From an uncultured Eubacteriales bacterium (GTDB lineage: Bacteria > Bacillota > Clostridia > Oscillospirales > Oscillospiraceae): DNA of 26,282 nucleotides. Under the pieces are notes generated by a model that ran no database searches, was not told where the DNA came from, and worked only from the letters and a program-made list of their open reading frames with translations. A program made the position numbers and the translations under genes. Location: the NCBI GenBank assembly GCA_959602365.1, contig CAUGSS010000032.1:1-26282 (forward strand), read 5' to 3'. Shown piece by piece: positions 7,254 through 14,794 of the stretch (positions within the stretch are counted from its first letter, which is position 1; every line of letters begins with the position of its first letter).

Positions 7254-7333
7254 CTGCGTTTTACCTCCCATCCCGTACTGTATCTCTTGATGTTTCAAAA
7301 ACCATCGCTGTCGCTGTCGGCAGTGTGGGAACA

Positions 7334-7370
7334 GGAAAAAGCGGAACTCAGTTCCGCTTTTCGTTTTTCC
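7334..7370 (-). terminator. Hairpin between the 56-residue ORF and the DUF2786 gene
   Basis: GGAAAAAGCGGAACT pairs with AGTTCCGCTTTT and TTTTTCC. On the minus strand the stem is followed by TTTTTCC. The core AAGCGGAACTCAGTTCCGC is the same as at 4407-4425. Confidence 0.6.
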
Positions 7371-7390
7371 CGTAAAACGGTTGTTACTGC

Positions 7391-7561
7391 CTACTGCCCG
7401 CAAACGCCTTCCGGTGTCAGCCCGTGCACCGCGTCATACAGCGCGTCAAACCGCTGGCATATCTCCTCCTGCTCCTCGGTCAGCAGCTCACCGGCCAGCC
7501 GGGCGATCACTGCGGAGAAATCAATCTGCTCCGCTTCTTCCATCAACTGCTTTTGATCCAT
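7391..7561 (-). CDS. Small acidic protein of unknown function (56 residues)
   Basis: MDQKQLMEEAEQIDFS opens a mostly helical, acidic protein ending in LTPEGVCGQ. The ATG at 7561 has AAAGGAGG 10 nt upstream, a strong site. A TTG at 7585 in the same frame overlaps that site and is unlikely. No family is recognised. It precedes the DUF2786 gene on the same strand with a hairpin between them, and lies in the mobile region. Confidence 0.6.
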   Translation of the reverse strand: MDQKQLMEEAEQIDFSAVIARLAGELLTEEQEEICQRFDALYDAVHGLTPEGVCGQ

Positions 7562-7718
7562 CCTCCCAGCGCCTCCTTTATCCAATGGATATCCTTTATC
7601 ATAACGTCAAGCCTCCAAAAGGGCAAGCCCAGAGAAGGCAAAATCTTCCACAGAAGAAAAATACCATATTAAAAACAGCAGGGGAATATCCCCAAATAAA
7701 ACAAGGAGGTCCTTCAAT

Positions 7719-7913
7719 ATGGAACAGAATCAGGAAAACAAAAAAGATGCGTGTGAGGCCTTGACTGTCCAGCAGCTGGCGGACACGCTCCAGATCGGGC
7801 GCAATGCCGCCTACAAGCTGGTCCACTCCGACCAGCTCCGCTGCATCACCATCGGCCGCAGCATCCGTGTTCCCCGGTCCGCCCTGACGGACTATCTCAA
7901 CTCCGCCGGCTGA
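7719..7913 (+). CDS. Excisionase-like helix-turn-helix protein
   Basis: 64 residues. LTVQQLADTLQIGRNAAYKL is the HTH_17/MerR-like fold typical of excisionases, followed by the wing CITIGRSIRVPRSALTDYL. AAGGAGG lies 8 nt before the ATG. Such proteins bend DNA at attachment sites and set the direction of recombination, or act as small regulators. It is encoded on the same strand as the large serine recombinase 2.2 kb downstream and may be its directionality factor; recombination directionality factors of large serine recombinases are, however, often unrelated to this family. Confidence 0.8.
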   Translation: MEQNQENKKDACEALTVQQLADTLQIGRNAAYKLVHSDQLRCITIGRSIRVPRSALTDYLNSAG

Positions 7914-8023
7914 CCCACCCGCCAATCCCACAGGAGGCGGGGACACGAAATCCCACCCTGGAGGCAAAAGCGTTCCGGCAAAAATCTACCATATTATTGG
8001 AAACGAACAAAGGAGTTTCCGAT

Positions 8024-8116
8024 ATGGTCAAACGCCAATTTCAGATCAGGGCATATCCGTCCCCCGCTCCACATACAAATGGAGCAGTCAGGAGCAGAGG
8101 GAGGGGCCGCCGGTGA
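8024..8116 (+). CDS. Possible 30-residue basic leader peptide
   Basis: MVKRQFQIRAYPSPAPH opens a very basic peptide ending in RGRGRR. AAAGGAG stands 8 nt before the ATG and lies in a GGAAAC/GTTTCC inverted repeat. The stop TGA overlaps the GTG start of the next small ORF, which suggests coupled translation. There is no family match by eye. It may be a leader peptide or a decayed gene. Confidence 0.4.
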   Translation: MVKRQFQIRAYPSPAPHTNGAVRSRGRGRR

Positions 8117-8286
8117 AGCAGCGCAAATTAAACTATCGCTTTCATAATCCAAATCCAATAGGCACGGCGGCCAACTACATCCTCAAGGTCCTGATCGAGG
8201 CCAACGCCTCCAAGGCAGAGCAGGCCATCCAGCAGGCCGCCTGCACCTCTGCTGACCAAAATGTGCCGGAGGACACCTCGGCCTGA
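8113..8286 (+). CDS. Conserved small mobile-element protein (57 residues)
   Basis: The frame starts at GTG 8113, with GGGAGGGG 6 nt upstream, and reads (M)KQRKLNYRFHNPNPIGT, then AANYILKVLIEANASKAEQA. The pattern NYRFHNPN...A.YI.K..IE.N..K.E.A is, as I recall, found in small proteins of clostridial integrative elements near recombinase genes; function unknown. The ORF ends 36 bases before a strong terminator. It overlaps the stop of the 30-residue ORF before it. Confidence 0.6.
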   Translation: MKQRKLNYRFHNPNPIGTAANYILKVLIEANASKAEQAIQQAACTSADQNVPEDTSA

Positions 8287-8322
8287 ACGAACCGATGGCC
8301 CCGCCAGACACACACATCATGC

Positions 8323-8366
8323 GCCCCCTGTCCCGTTTTGTCGCGGGACAGGGGGCAATCTTTCTG
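8323..8366 (+). terminator. Strong terminator after the small ORFs
   Basis: GCCCCCTGTCCCG (8323-8335) pairs exactly with CGGGACAGGGGGC (8344-8356) and is followed by AATCTTTCTGTTTT. Confidence 0.8.
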
Positions 8367-8484
8367 TTTTGACATATTTTCTTATAAAGTCGTGTTATAC
8401 TTGTGTTGCCGCAGAAGAACATAATAAAATAATATCTTTACTTCCGTTATGACTTATGTTATTCTCTTTATACGAGGTGGTCAT

Positions 8485-9945
8485 ATGCTAGAATCTGAAG
8501 TCAAAGCTTTACTTCTTAAAATCCAGCATCAAAAATGTGAAGGACAGACGCTGGAAGTAAAGTCAGCACATCAAGGTTGCCCCGAACGGCTATATGACAC
8601 ATTTTCCGCCTTCTCCAACCAGGATGACGGCGGTGTGATCGTGTTCGGTCTGGACGAGCGGCAGGACTTTCGAAAGGTGGGCGTCTATGATGCCCAGGAC
8701 CTGCAAAAAAAGGTCATGGAGGTAGGCGAGGAGATGACCCCCATCGTGCGCCCTGTCCTCTCCGTCTGCGAGGAGGACGGGATGCTCTTCGTGACCGCCG
8801 AGATCCCGCCGCTGGACATTGTGGACCGTCCCTGCTTCAAAACCGCCCGGGGACGGCTCAAAGGCGCTTTTATCCGGGTTGGCGACGCAGACAAGCCCAT
8901 GACGGAGTACGAGGTATACAGTTATGAGGCCTTCAAGCGGAAGTCCCGGGACGACCTCCGTCCGGTGGAGGGGGCGTCCTTTGACGCGCTGGATCCGGCT
9001 TTGCTGGAACAATACCTGCTCAGGCGAAAGCTGGACCGGCCCAATTTCTCTAAAGAGCCTGTAGAGCGTCTCTATGAGCTGACCGGCGTCACCAGAAATG
9101 GGGAACTGACCCTGGCGGCCGTCCTCCTGTTCTGCCCCTATCCCCAGGCCTATTACCCACAGCTGAGCATCATCGCCACCCGGGTGCCCGGCACGGAGAT
9201 GGGCCAGTTGGACGAGCGCGGCCAGCGCTTTCTCGACAGCAAACGGATCGAGGGCACCTTGCCCGAGATGCTGGACGGCGCCGTCAGCTTTCTGCGCAAC
9301 AATATGCGCACGTCGATGCGCATCGATCCGACCACCGGTAAACGGGTGGATGCGACAGAATACCCTCTCGATGCCGTCCGGGAGGCCGTTTTAAACGCAC
9401 TGATTCACCGGGACTACAGCGTATACACAGAGAATATGCCCATCCAGCTGACCATGTTTTCCGACCGGTTGGAGATCAAAAATCCCGGCGGCCTTTATGG
9501 CAGAATGACCCCGGATCAGCTGGGCAAAATCCAGCCGGACACCCGCAATCCCTTTCTGGTCACCGCCATGGAGGCCCTGGGTCAGGCAGAAAACCGCTAT
9601 TCCGGCATCCCCCGCATCCGGCGCGCCATGGAGGACGCAGGCCTGCCCGCGCCGGTGTTTCAGGATTCCAGAGGAGAATTCTGCGTCTGCCTGTACAATC
9701 AACCCACAGAGGCAGCCCCTCCGGCGGAGCAGATCCAGCCGGCGGAAGCCGTGCCGGACGAAAAGGGTCTGCTGGAGTTCTGCAAAACCCCCCGCACCCG
9801 AAAGGAGATCCTGGCATATCTGGGCATTCCGTCGGCCCAGTACGCCCTGCGGCGCTATCTCACCCCCCTGGTCCAATCAGGGCAGATCGCCATGACCAAC
9901 CCGGCTCACCCCAAGAGCCCAAAACAGACCTTCCAAACCATCTGA
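8485..9945 (+). CDS. AlbA_2 / divergent HATPase domain putative transcriptional regulator (COG2865)
   Basis: 486 residues in three parts. Residues about 10-130 are the AlbA_2 DNA-binding domain (EGQTLEVKSAH, DTFSAFSNQDDGGVIVFGLDE). A C-terminal-middle HATPase_c_4 region at roughly 290-400 carries EYPLDAVREAVLNALIHRDY, the helix with the ATP-binding Asn, and FSDRLEIKNPGGL. A winged helix follows at the end (TRKEILAYLGI, then RRYLTPLVQSGQI). The start at 8485 is preferred because GAGGTGG stands 5 nt before it; an earlier ATG at 8449 lacks a site. These proteins are common in mobile and accessory regions and their ligand is unknown. Codon use here is richer in GC than in the ATPase gene to the left. 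Confidence 0.82.
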   Translation: MLESEVKALLLKIQHQKCEGQTLEVKSAHQGCPERLYDTFSAFSNQDDGGVIVFGLDERQDFRKVGVYDAQDLQKKVMEVGEEMTPIVRPVLSVCEEDGMLFVTAEIPPLDIVDRPCFKTARGRLKGAFIRVGDADKPMTEYEVYSYEAFKRKSRDDLRPVEGASFDALDPALLEQYLLRRKLDRPNFSKEPVERLYELTGVTRNGELTLAAVLLFCPYPQAYYPQLSIIATRVPGTEMGQLDERGQRFLDSKRIEGTLPEMLDGAVSFLRNNMRTSMRIDPTTGKRVDATEYPLDAVREAVLNALIHRDYSVYTENMPIQLTMFSDRLEIKNPGGLYGRMTPDQLGKIQPDTRNPFLVTAMEALGQAENRYSGIPRIRRAMEDAGLPAPVFQDSRGEFCVCLYNQPTEAAPPAEQIQPAEAVPDEKGLLEFCKTPRTRKEILAYLGIPSAQYALRRYLTPLVQSGQIAMTNPAHPKSPKQTFQTI

Positions 9946-9952
9946 ATCCATC

Positions 9953-9979
9953 CGGCCAGGCGTCAGAGGCGCCTGGCCG
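9953..9979 (+). terminator. Inverted repeat after the AlbA_2 gene
   Basis: CGGCCAGGCG pairs with CGCCTGGCCG 8 bases after the stop codon. It has no T-run, so termination is likely but not certain. Confidence 0.5.
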
Positions 9980-10033
9980 CTGCTCTGCCTGCCCCTCCCG
10001 GCCCGCCCTCTCCGGAACCCGTGCGAAAAAGAG

Positions 10034-10062
10034 TTGTACCGGCACGCGGTCCGTGGTATAAT
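10034..10062 (+). promoter_or_regulatory. Promoter of the serine recombinase gene
   Basis: TTGTAC (10034-10039), a 17-bp spacer and a perfect TATAAT (10057-10062), 43 bases before the start codon. It looks like a housekeeping sigma-A promoter. No sigma-E-type (mother-cell) promoter was recognised. Confidence 0.6.
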
Positions 10063-10105
10063 ACAGATACAACAGAACGTCACGGTTTAAACAAGGGAGT
10101 TTTTG

Positions 10106-11644
10106 ATGAATATTGCCGCTTACTGCCGGGTCTCCACGGAAAAAGAGGACCAGCTCAACAGCCTGGAGGCCCAGAAGGAATTTTTTGCCCAGTACACCGC
10201 CCGCACCGGGGACACCCTGGTGGAGCTCTACGCGGACGAAGGCCTTTCCGGGACCAAGATCAAAAACCGGAAAGAGTTTCTGCGCATGATGGCGGACGCG
10301 GAACGGGGCCGGTTTGAGATGGTGGTGGTAAAGGACATCTCCCGCTTTGCCCGGAACACCGTCGACCTCTTGCAGAACGTCCGCAAACTGAAGGCGTTGG
10401 GGATTGAAACCCAGTTTCTGACCGCCAACATGACCAATATGGGCAACAGCGAATTCGTGCTCACCCTGCTGGGGGCCATGGCCCAGGAGGAGAGCGCCAA
10501 CACCTCCAAGCGGGTGAAGTTCGGCAAAAAGCTCAACGCGGAAAAGGGCCGGGTGCCCAATCTGGTCTTTGGCTACGACAAGACCATCGGGGACTACTTC
10601 AACCTGACCGTCAACCCGGAGGAGGCCGCGGTGGTCCGGCAGATCTATCAGTGGTACATTGACGGGGGCTATGGGGCCCACAAGATCGCCCAGATGCTCA
10701 ACCAGCAGCAGAGGATCAAGACCAAGCGGGGCTGCGACTGGAACCAGAACGGGGTCATGGGCATTTTGACCAACCCGCTGTACACCGGAAAGATCGTCAA
10801 CGGCAAGCAGGAGGTCGCCGACTTTCTGACCAGCCGGCGGGTGGACCGGGACGCCTCGGAATGGATCGTGGTGGACAGGCCCGACCTGCAGATCATCGAG
10901 CCGGAGGTGTTCGACCGGGCCCAGGCGGTGCTCCAGGCCCGCCGGGAGGCCTATCACGCCAAGCACCAGCGCCAGAGCAACTGCTACCTGTTCTCCACCC
11001 TCATCAAGTGCAAAGAGTGCGGCTGGTCCTTCCGGCGGACCGTCCGCACCTATAAAAACACCTATGTCCGGTGGGTGTGCTCCGGCCACAACATCAATGG
11101 AGCCAGCAGCTGCCCCAACGCCGTGGCGGTGGATGAAGATGAACTCATCGAGGTCTTGCAGGAGTATTTCGCCGGGCTGCTGAAATCCAAGAAGAATGTG
11201 ATCCGTTATGTGGTGGGGGAATTCCAGCGGGTCTACCGGGCCAAGGACGAAAACCAGAACTATGAAAAGGAGCTGACCGCCCAGCTGGCCAAGCTGCAAA
11301 AGACCCGGCAGAAGTACATGGATATGTACGCCGACGATTTGATCTCCCGGGAGGAACTCAACGATAAGATCGGCGGGATGCGCAAGGAGATCGAGCGGCT
11401 GGAGAATGAACTGAAACTGGTGTCCTACCGCATGACCCGGGGCGAGCAGCTGGAGCGCGTGCTGCAGCAGACCTTCCAGGCGATCGAGGACATCACGGAT
11501 GTACGGCAGATGACCAACGCCCAGCTGAAGCGGATCATCCAAAAGATCGAGGTGGACAAGGACGGCAACGTGGACATCTACCTGCGGCTGTTCGGCGATC
11601 TGGGGCTGGATCAGACCGTTCTAGTTCGTCAGGACCATACATAA
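10106..11644 (+). CDS. Large serine recombinase (site-specific integrase)
   Basis: 512 residues. The resolvase domain covers about 1-145: AAYCRVSTEKEDQLNSLEAQ with the catalytic Ser10, then VVVKDISRFARN with the conserved Arg, and AQEESANTSKRVKFG at its end. The recombinase domain follows at about 165-265 (NQNGVMGILTNPLYTGKI). A zinc ribbon (CKECGWSF, then CSGHNINGASSCPN) lies at about 290-335, and a coiled coil (ELTAQLAKLQKTRQKYMDMY) at about 375-440. AAGGGAG stands before the ATG at 10106; a TTG just upstream at 10103 is not needed. The enzyme integrates and excises DNA between attP and attB. Its last codons (DHT-stop) are read from the chromosomal target, because the coding frame of spoIIID resumes at 11634. 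Confidence 0.93.
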   Translation: MNIAAYCRVSTEKEDQLNSLEAQKEFFAQYTARTGDTLVELYADEGLSGTKIKNRKEFLRMMADAERGRFEMVVVKDISRFARNTVDLLQNVRKLKALGIETQFLTANMTNMGNSEFVLTLLGAMAQEESANTSKRVKFGKKLNAEKGRVPNLVFGYDKTIGDYFNLTVNPEEAAVVRQIYQWYIDGGYGAHKIAQMLNQQQRIKTKRGCDWNQNGVMGILTNPLYTGKIVNGKQEVADFLTSRRVDRDASEWIVVDRPDLQIIEPEVFDRAQAVLQARREAYHAKHQRQSNCYLFSTLIKCKECGWSFRRTVRTYKNTYVRWVCSGHNINGASSCPNAVAVDEDELIEVLQEYFAGLLKSKKNVIRYVVGEFQRVYRAKDENQNYEKELTAQLAKLQKTRQKYMDMYADDLISREELNDKIGGMRKEIERLENELKLVSYRMTRGEQLERVLQQTFQAIEDITDVRQMTNAQLKRIIQKIEVDKDGNVDIYLRLFGDLGLDQTVLVRQDHT

Positions 11645-11645
11645 A
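11625..11645. other. Predicted attachment-site junction (attR) in spoIIID
   Basis: Homology to spoIIID begins at ACCATACATAAAGAC (from 11634). In the spoIIID frame the codons just before are TAG TTC GTC AGG, which do not fit the expected G-V-S-K-S and include a stop. The crossover therefore lies at or just inside 11634-11640. The exact core needs the left junction for comparison. Confidence 0.6.
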
Positions 11646-11780
11646 GACCTGTCGGAGCGTCTGCCGTCGTTCAACCGGGGGCTGTACCTCCAGGCCAAGC
11701 AGGTGCTGGAGGAGAACAAAGCCCAGCGGCACATCCGGGGCGGCATGGCCACCCGGGAAAAATACCTGCATCATAAATGA
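11634..11780 (+). pseudogene. spoIIID: 3' half of spoIIID, interrupted by the element
   Basis: The frame reads TIHKDLSERLPSFN, then VLEENKAQRHIRGGMATREK and YLHHK-stop: 48 codons. Bacillus SpoIIID has TVHKDLTERLPEIN and RHLRGGEATKLKYK at the same relative positions, so the match is clear. SpoIIID is the mother-cell DNA-binding regulator made under sigma-E; it is about 85-93 residues long. Here about the first 35 residues are missing, and the break falls in the recognition helix of its helix-turn-helix (near S-K-S-T-V-H-K-D). There is no start codon or ribosome binding site of its own. It is therefore silent unless the element excises and restores the gene, as happens with sigK in skin-bearing species. 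Confidence 0.85.
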
Positions 11781-11790
11781 AAACCCATGT

Positions 11791-11822
11791 AAAAAACACG
11801 CCGCGATCAAAGGATCGCGGCG
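11791..11822 (-). terminator. Terminator of the yczE-like gene
   Basis: CGCCGCGATC pairs with GATCGCGGCG around four bases. On the minus strand the stem is followed by TGTTTTTT. It lies between the convergent spoIIID fragment and the membrane protein gene and may serve both. Confidence 0.8.
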
Positions 11823-11857
11823 CGCTGTACGGATAGGCCAAAACCAGGGCGCGGCTC

Positions 11858-12538
11858 TCATGCGGCCTCCTCTTTTGTCCCTCCGCCCCGGATCGGGCTG
11901 GGCGCCATTCCCGCCAGGGCCCGGGCGGGGTTCATCAGGGTGTGGTTGTACAGGGCCATCACCCGGCCGCACAGCAGCACGGTGATCAAGGTGCCCAGGC
12001 CGATGCCGATGACCCTGCCCTCAAAGACCAACCCCACCGCCAGGGTGAGCGCCACACTGGTGGCGTCACAGAGGTTCTTGGCCAGGCCGGTGGCCATGTG
12101 AAAGGTGTCCGCCACGGCGCTGACCAGCCCGTCGCCCGGGTTGGGGATGATGTCCATGGTCAGCGTGATGGCCGCCCCGATGCCGGTGAGGGCCACCGCC
12201 CCCACCAGCATGACCAGTTTGCCCGGCAGCGTGGCCGGCTCATAGGCGAGCACCAGGTCAAACACATTGAGCAGCTGACTGAACAGCAGCGCCACCAGCA
12301 GCTGAAGGGCATCCTTCCACCGGGCATTCCTGCGCCGCAGCAGAAACTGGATGACCACAAAGGCCGCGTAGACCACAAAGGTCATATTGCCGAAGTTGAG
12401 CCCGGCCACCTGGCTGACCGCATAGCCAATGGAGATCAGCGGAGACACCCCCAGCGCGGTCTTGGTATTCAAGGTGATGCCGATGGCCAGCAGCACCATA
12501 CCCAAGAGATAGTAAAGGACACGAAAGAGTTTGTGCAT
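11858..12538 (-). CDS. YczE/YyaS/YitT-family membrane protein
   Basis: 226 residues with about six hydrophobic segments. Landmarks are YYLLGMVLLAIGITLNTKT, LGVSPLISIGYAVSQ near the N-terminus, and a central LTMDIIPNPGDGLVSAVA; these fit the YczE-like integral membrane family, whose members are linked to export or lipid-related roles without a firm biochemical function. The ATG at 12538 has a weak AGGAAAG site. The MATE gene lies 94 bases upstream on the same strand, so they may be co-transcribed. A terminator follows. Confidence 0.78.
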   Translation of the reverse strand: MHKLFRVLYYLLGMVLLAIGITLNTKTALGVSPLISIGYAVSQVAGLNFGNMTFVVYAAFVVIQFLLRRRNARWKDALQLLVALLFSQLLNVFDLVLAYEPATLPGKLVMLVGAVALTGIGAAITLTMDIIPNPGDGLVSAVADTFHMATGLAKNLCDATSVALTLAVGLVFEGRVIGIGLGTLITVLLCGRVMALYNHTLMNPARALAGMAPSPIRGGGTKEEAA

Positions 12539-12632
12539 GGGATCATCGCTTTCTTTCCTATAGAATCACGCCCGACGGCAAACCGGGGATAAACTGCCCC
12601 GCCGCCAGACCGCCGGTCCCCCGCAGGCCAAG

Positions 12633-14024
12633 TCAGGCCGCCTGCCGCTCCAGCCGCCGCATGCTGCGGAACTCCAGGGCGGCCATCACAATGGCCGCCG
12701 CCATGGCGAAGAAATCGGCCACCGGCCCGGCATAGAGCACCCCCTTGATGCCCATAAACAGGGGCAGCACCAGCATCAGCGGGATCAGGAAGATGACCTG
12801 GCGGGTCAGGGACAAAAACACGCCCTTGATGGGTTTGCCCAGGGAGGTGAAAAAGGTGGAGGTGATGGGCTGCATAAAGTTGGCAAAGAAGAAGAACAGG
12901 AAGATGCGGAAAAACATGGCGCCAAACTGGAAATAGGGCTCGGTGCCGTCGCCAAAGAGGGCCAGAATCTGCCGTGGCATCAGCTGGAAAATCAGGAAGG
13001 AACTCACGCCCACCACGGCCCCGGCCGACAGCGCCATCCAGTAGGCGCGGCGCACCCGGCCATAGTTTCGTGCTCCGTAGTTGAAGCTCTCGATGGGCTG
13101 GCTGCCCTGGCTGATGCCGATGATGATACTGAAGCAGAGCTGGCTCACCTTCATGACAATGCCCGCCGCCGCCAGAGGCACGGCCTCCCCGTAGACCGAC
13201 AGGCCGCCATAGTGGCGCAGGGAATTGTTCAGCACCACCTGGGAGAGCAGCATGGCCAGCTGGTTAAAGCAGTTGCCCGCCCCCACCGAGGCCACCCACC
13301 GCAGCACCCGAAGCCGGGGCTTCAAATGCTCCCGTCTCAGGGGAACGGTGTGAAAGCGCCGGGAGAGATACCAGGTCACCTGGCAGCCGGAAAAGATCTG
13401 CCCGATGATGGTGGCCAGGGCCGCCCCGGCCATGCCCATTCCCAAGCCCATGACAAACAGCGCGTCCAGCCCGGTGTTGATGACCGCCCCGGAGAGGGAG
13501 CAGATCATGGTCATCTTGGGGCTGCCGTCGGCCCGGATCAGGTGTCCGCCGCCGGTGGTGAGCACCAGGAAGGGGAACCCCAGCGCGGTGATGCGCACAT
13601 AGGTCCTGGCATAGGGCAGCACCTCGTCCGGCGACCCGAAGGCCCGCAGCAGCGGGGTGAGAAAAATCTGCGTGACAATGCACAGCACAATTCCGCCCAC
13701 AAACAGCGCCGCCGCCGCATTGCCCACATAGTAGGGGGCCCGCTCCCGCTCCCCCCGGCCCATGGCCAGATTGAAGGCGGAGGCGCCGCCGATGCCGAAC
13801 AGCAGCCCCAGGGCCGTGCACAGGGTGGTCAGGGGAAAGGCCACATTTGTGGCTGAATTGCCCAGAATACCCACGCTCTGGCCGATGAAAAACTGGTCTA
13901 CAATATTGTACAGCGCCCCCACCAGCATGGCGATGACGCTGGGCACGGCAAATTTGACCATCAGGCGCCCCACCGGGGCGCTTCCCAGGGGGTTGTCGGC
14001 CTGCGCAGTCTGTCTCTGATCCAT
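12633..14024 (-). CDS. MATE-family multidrug/cation efflux transporter
   Basis: 463 residues with about 12 membrane segments in two halves. The N-terminal half has KFAVPSVIAMLVGALYNIVD and FFIGQSVGILGNSATNVAFP, typical of the NorM/DinF-type family. The second half has GISQGSQPIESFNYGAR and FANFMQPITSTFFTSLGKP. MATE proteins export drugs or organic cations using Na+ or H+ gradients at the cell membrane. AGGGAGAG precedes the ATG at 14024. A promoter with an internal palindrome lies upstream (14147-14174). The drug or metabolite exported cannot be told. Confidence 0.9.
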   Translation of the reverse strand: MDQRQTAQADNPLGSAPVGRLMVKFAVPSVIAMLVGALYNIVDQFFIGQSVGILGNSATNVAFPLTTLCTALGLLFGIGGASAFNLAMGRGERERAPYYVGNAAAALFVGGIVLCIVTQIFLTPLLRAFGSPDEVLPYARTYVRITALGFPFLVLTTGGGHLIRADGSPKMTMICSLSGAVINTGLDALFVMGLGMGMAGAALATIIGQIFSGCQVTWYLSRRFHTVPLRREHLKPRLRVLRWVASVGAGNCFNQLAMLLSQVVLNNSLRHYGGLSVYGEAVPLAAAGIVMKVSQLCFSIIIGISQGSQPIESFNYGARNYGRVRRAYWMALSAGAVVGVSSFLIFQLMPRQILALFGDGTEPYFQFGAMFFRIFLFFFFANFMQPITSTFFTSLGKPIKGVFLSLTRQVIFLIPLMLVLPLFMGIKGVLYAGPVADFFAMAAAIVMAALEFRSMRRLERQAA

Positions 14025-14065
14025 GTTATCTCTCCCTCTTCTGTCTCAAACAGAACCCATCGACC

Positions 14066-14103
14066 AGCGCGCCGGGACAGGGCTTTCCCCGTCCCGGCGC
14101 GCT
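14066..14103 (-). promoter_or_regulatory. Large hairpin in the MATE leader
   Basis: AGCGCGCCGGGAC (14066-14078) pairs exactly with GTCCCGGCGCGCT (14091-14103), and the loop adds GGG/CCC pairs. It lies between the promoter and the MATE start, in the transcribed leader. There is no T-run. It could stabilise the message, act as an attenuator, or be a remnant terminator. Confidence 0.5.
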
Positions 14104-14146
14104 CCGGTCGTCTCTGTTCCGGCGGCTTTTGCCGTTGCTGTCTTTT

Positions 14147-14174
14147 ATTATAGTACAAATTTTGTAAAATGCAA
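14147..14174 (-). promoter_or_regulatory. MATE promoter with a palindromic operator candidate
   Basis: On the minus strand, TTGCAT, a 16-bp spacer and TATAAT (14152-14147). TACAAA-T-TTTGTA (14154-14166) is a perfect inverted repeat inside the spacer, the kind of site used by MarR-type repressors. No such repressor gene is in the window. Confidence 0.55.
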
Positions 14175-14236
14175 TCGGCTCCGCCCGGTGATTTGTCGCA
14201 AAAAAGTGAAACGAAACCCGTCCCCGCTGCGCTTTC

Positions 14237-14755
14237 TCACCAATCCGCGGGGCGGGAAGGAGCTGCCCCCTCCCACCGGAGCAGCCAGCGTTTGCGCTCC
14301 ACGCCCCCGGCGTAACCGGTGAGCGCCCCGCCGGCCCCCACCACCCGGTGACATGGGATGATAATGGAAATGGGGTTGCGGCCCACTGCGGCGCCCACCG
14401 CCCGGGGGGCCATGCCGTCCCGGCCCAGCCGCCGGGCCGCCCGGCGGGCCAGCTGGCCGTAGGTCACCACTTCTCCCCAGGGGATCTCCAGCAGCAGCGC
14501 CCAGATCAGCTTCTGGAAGGCGGTCCCCTCCGGCTCCAGCGGCAGCGCACGGGGATCGGGCCGCCCCCCGGAGAAATAGTCATCCAGCCAGCGCCGGGCG
14601 GCCTCCAGGCACGCCAGGTCATCCCGCCGCCGGGCGCCCCGCTCCAGGCCGGCGCCGAAGTACTTCTGGCCCTCCAGCCACAGCCCCCTGAGCCCCCGCT
14701 CATCTCCGGCCAGGGTGAGTTTCCCCAGGGGAGCGTCATACTCTGTGCGATACAT
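14237..14755 (-). CDS. ogt: Methylated-DNA--[protein]-cysteine S-methyltransferase
   Basis: 172 residues, the normal size for Ogt. It repairs O6-methylguanine by transferring the methyl group to its own Cys, which inactivates the protein. The active site is IIIPCHRVVG, with acceptor Cys135. The preceding helix-turn-helix is GTAFQKLIWALLLEIPWGEV, then VTYGQLA and AVGAAVGRNP, and TGYAGGVERKRWLL closes the domain. The ATG at 14755 has AAAGGGG 9 nt upstream; the frame is open to 14833 but has no site there, and that extension covers the promoter. The gene diverges from ppk. Confidence 0.9.
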   Translation of the reverse strand: MYRTEYDAPLGKLTLAGDERGLRGLWLEGQKYFGAGLERGARRRDDLACLEAARRWLDDYFSGGRPDPRALPLEPEGTAFQKLIWALLLEIPWGEVVTYGQLARRAARRLGRDGMAPRAVGAAVGRNPISIIIPCHRVVGAGGALTGYAGGVERKRWLLRWEGAAPSRPADW

Positions 14756-14794
14756 CGGCGATTGCCCCTTTCTGTTCAGATCAATGCTGCATCC

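Larger units (their letters stand above)
1..11636. mobile_element. Right part of an integrative element inserted in spoIIID (left end not seen)
   Basis: The right boundary is well supported: the serine recombinase abuts the second half of spoIIID. The left boundary is not in the window, because no 5' half of spoIIID is found on either strand. Cargo that looks mobile lies between 4.3 and 11.6 kb (DUF4143 ATPase, truncated MobV, DUF2786, excisionase-like and AlbA_2 genes). Whether the flavoenzyme cluster at 1-4300 also belongs to the element is an inference from the missing left end. Confidence 0.45.

Noticed and set aside
1..10000. 5' half of spoIIID inside the window
   Set aside because: I looked on both strands for codons resembling F-G-V-S-K-S-T-V-H-K near a suitable start and found none; the left junction is therefore probably outside.
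10021..10105. Sigma-E promoter for the recombinase
   Set aside because: No pair of boxes resembling the mother-cell consensus at the right distance was found; the sigma-A-like pair fits better.
9860..11542. 560-residue open frame on the minus strand
   Set aside because: It lies opposite the serine recombinase and has an odd composition (many Leu, His, Gly, Val) typical of the antisense of a GC-rich gene; no motifs or ribosome site.
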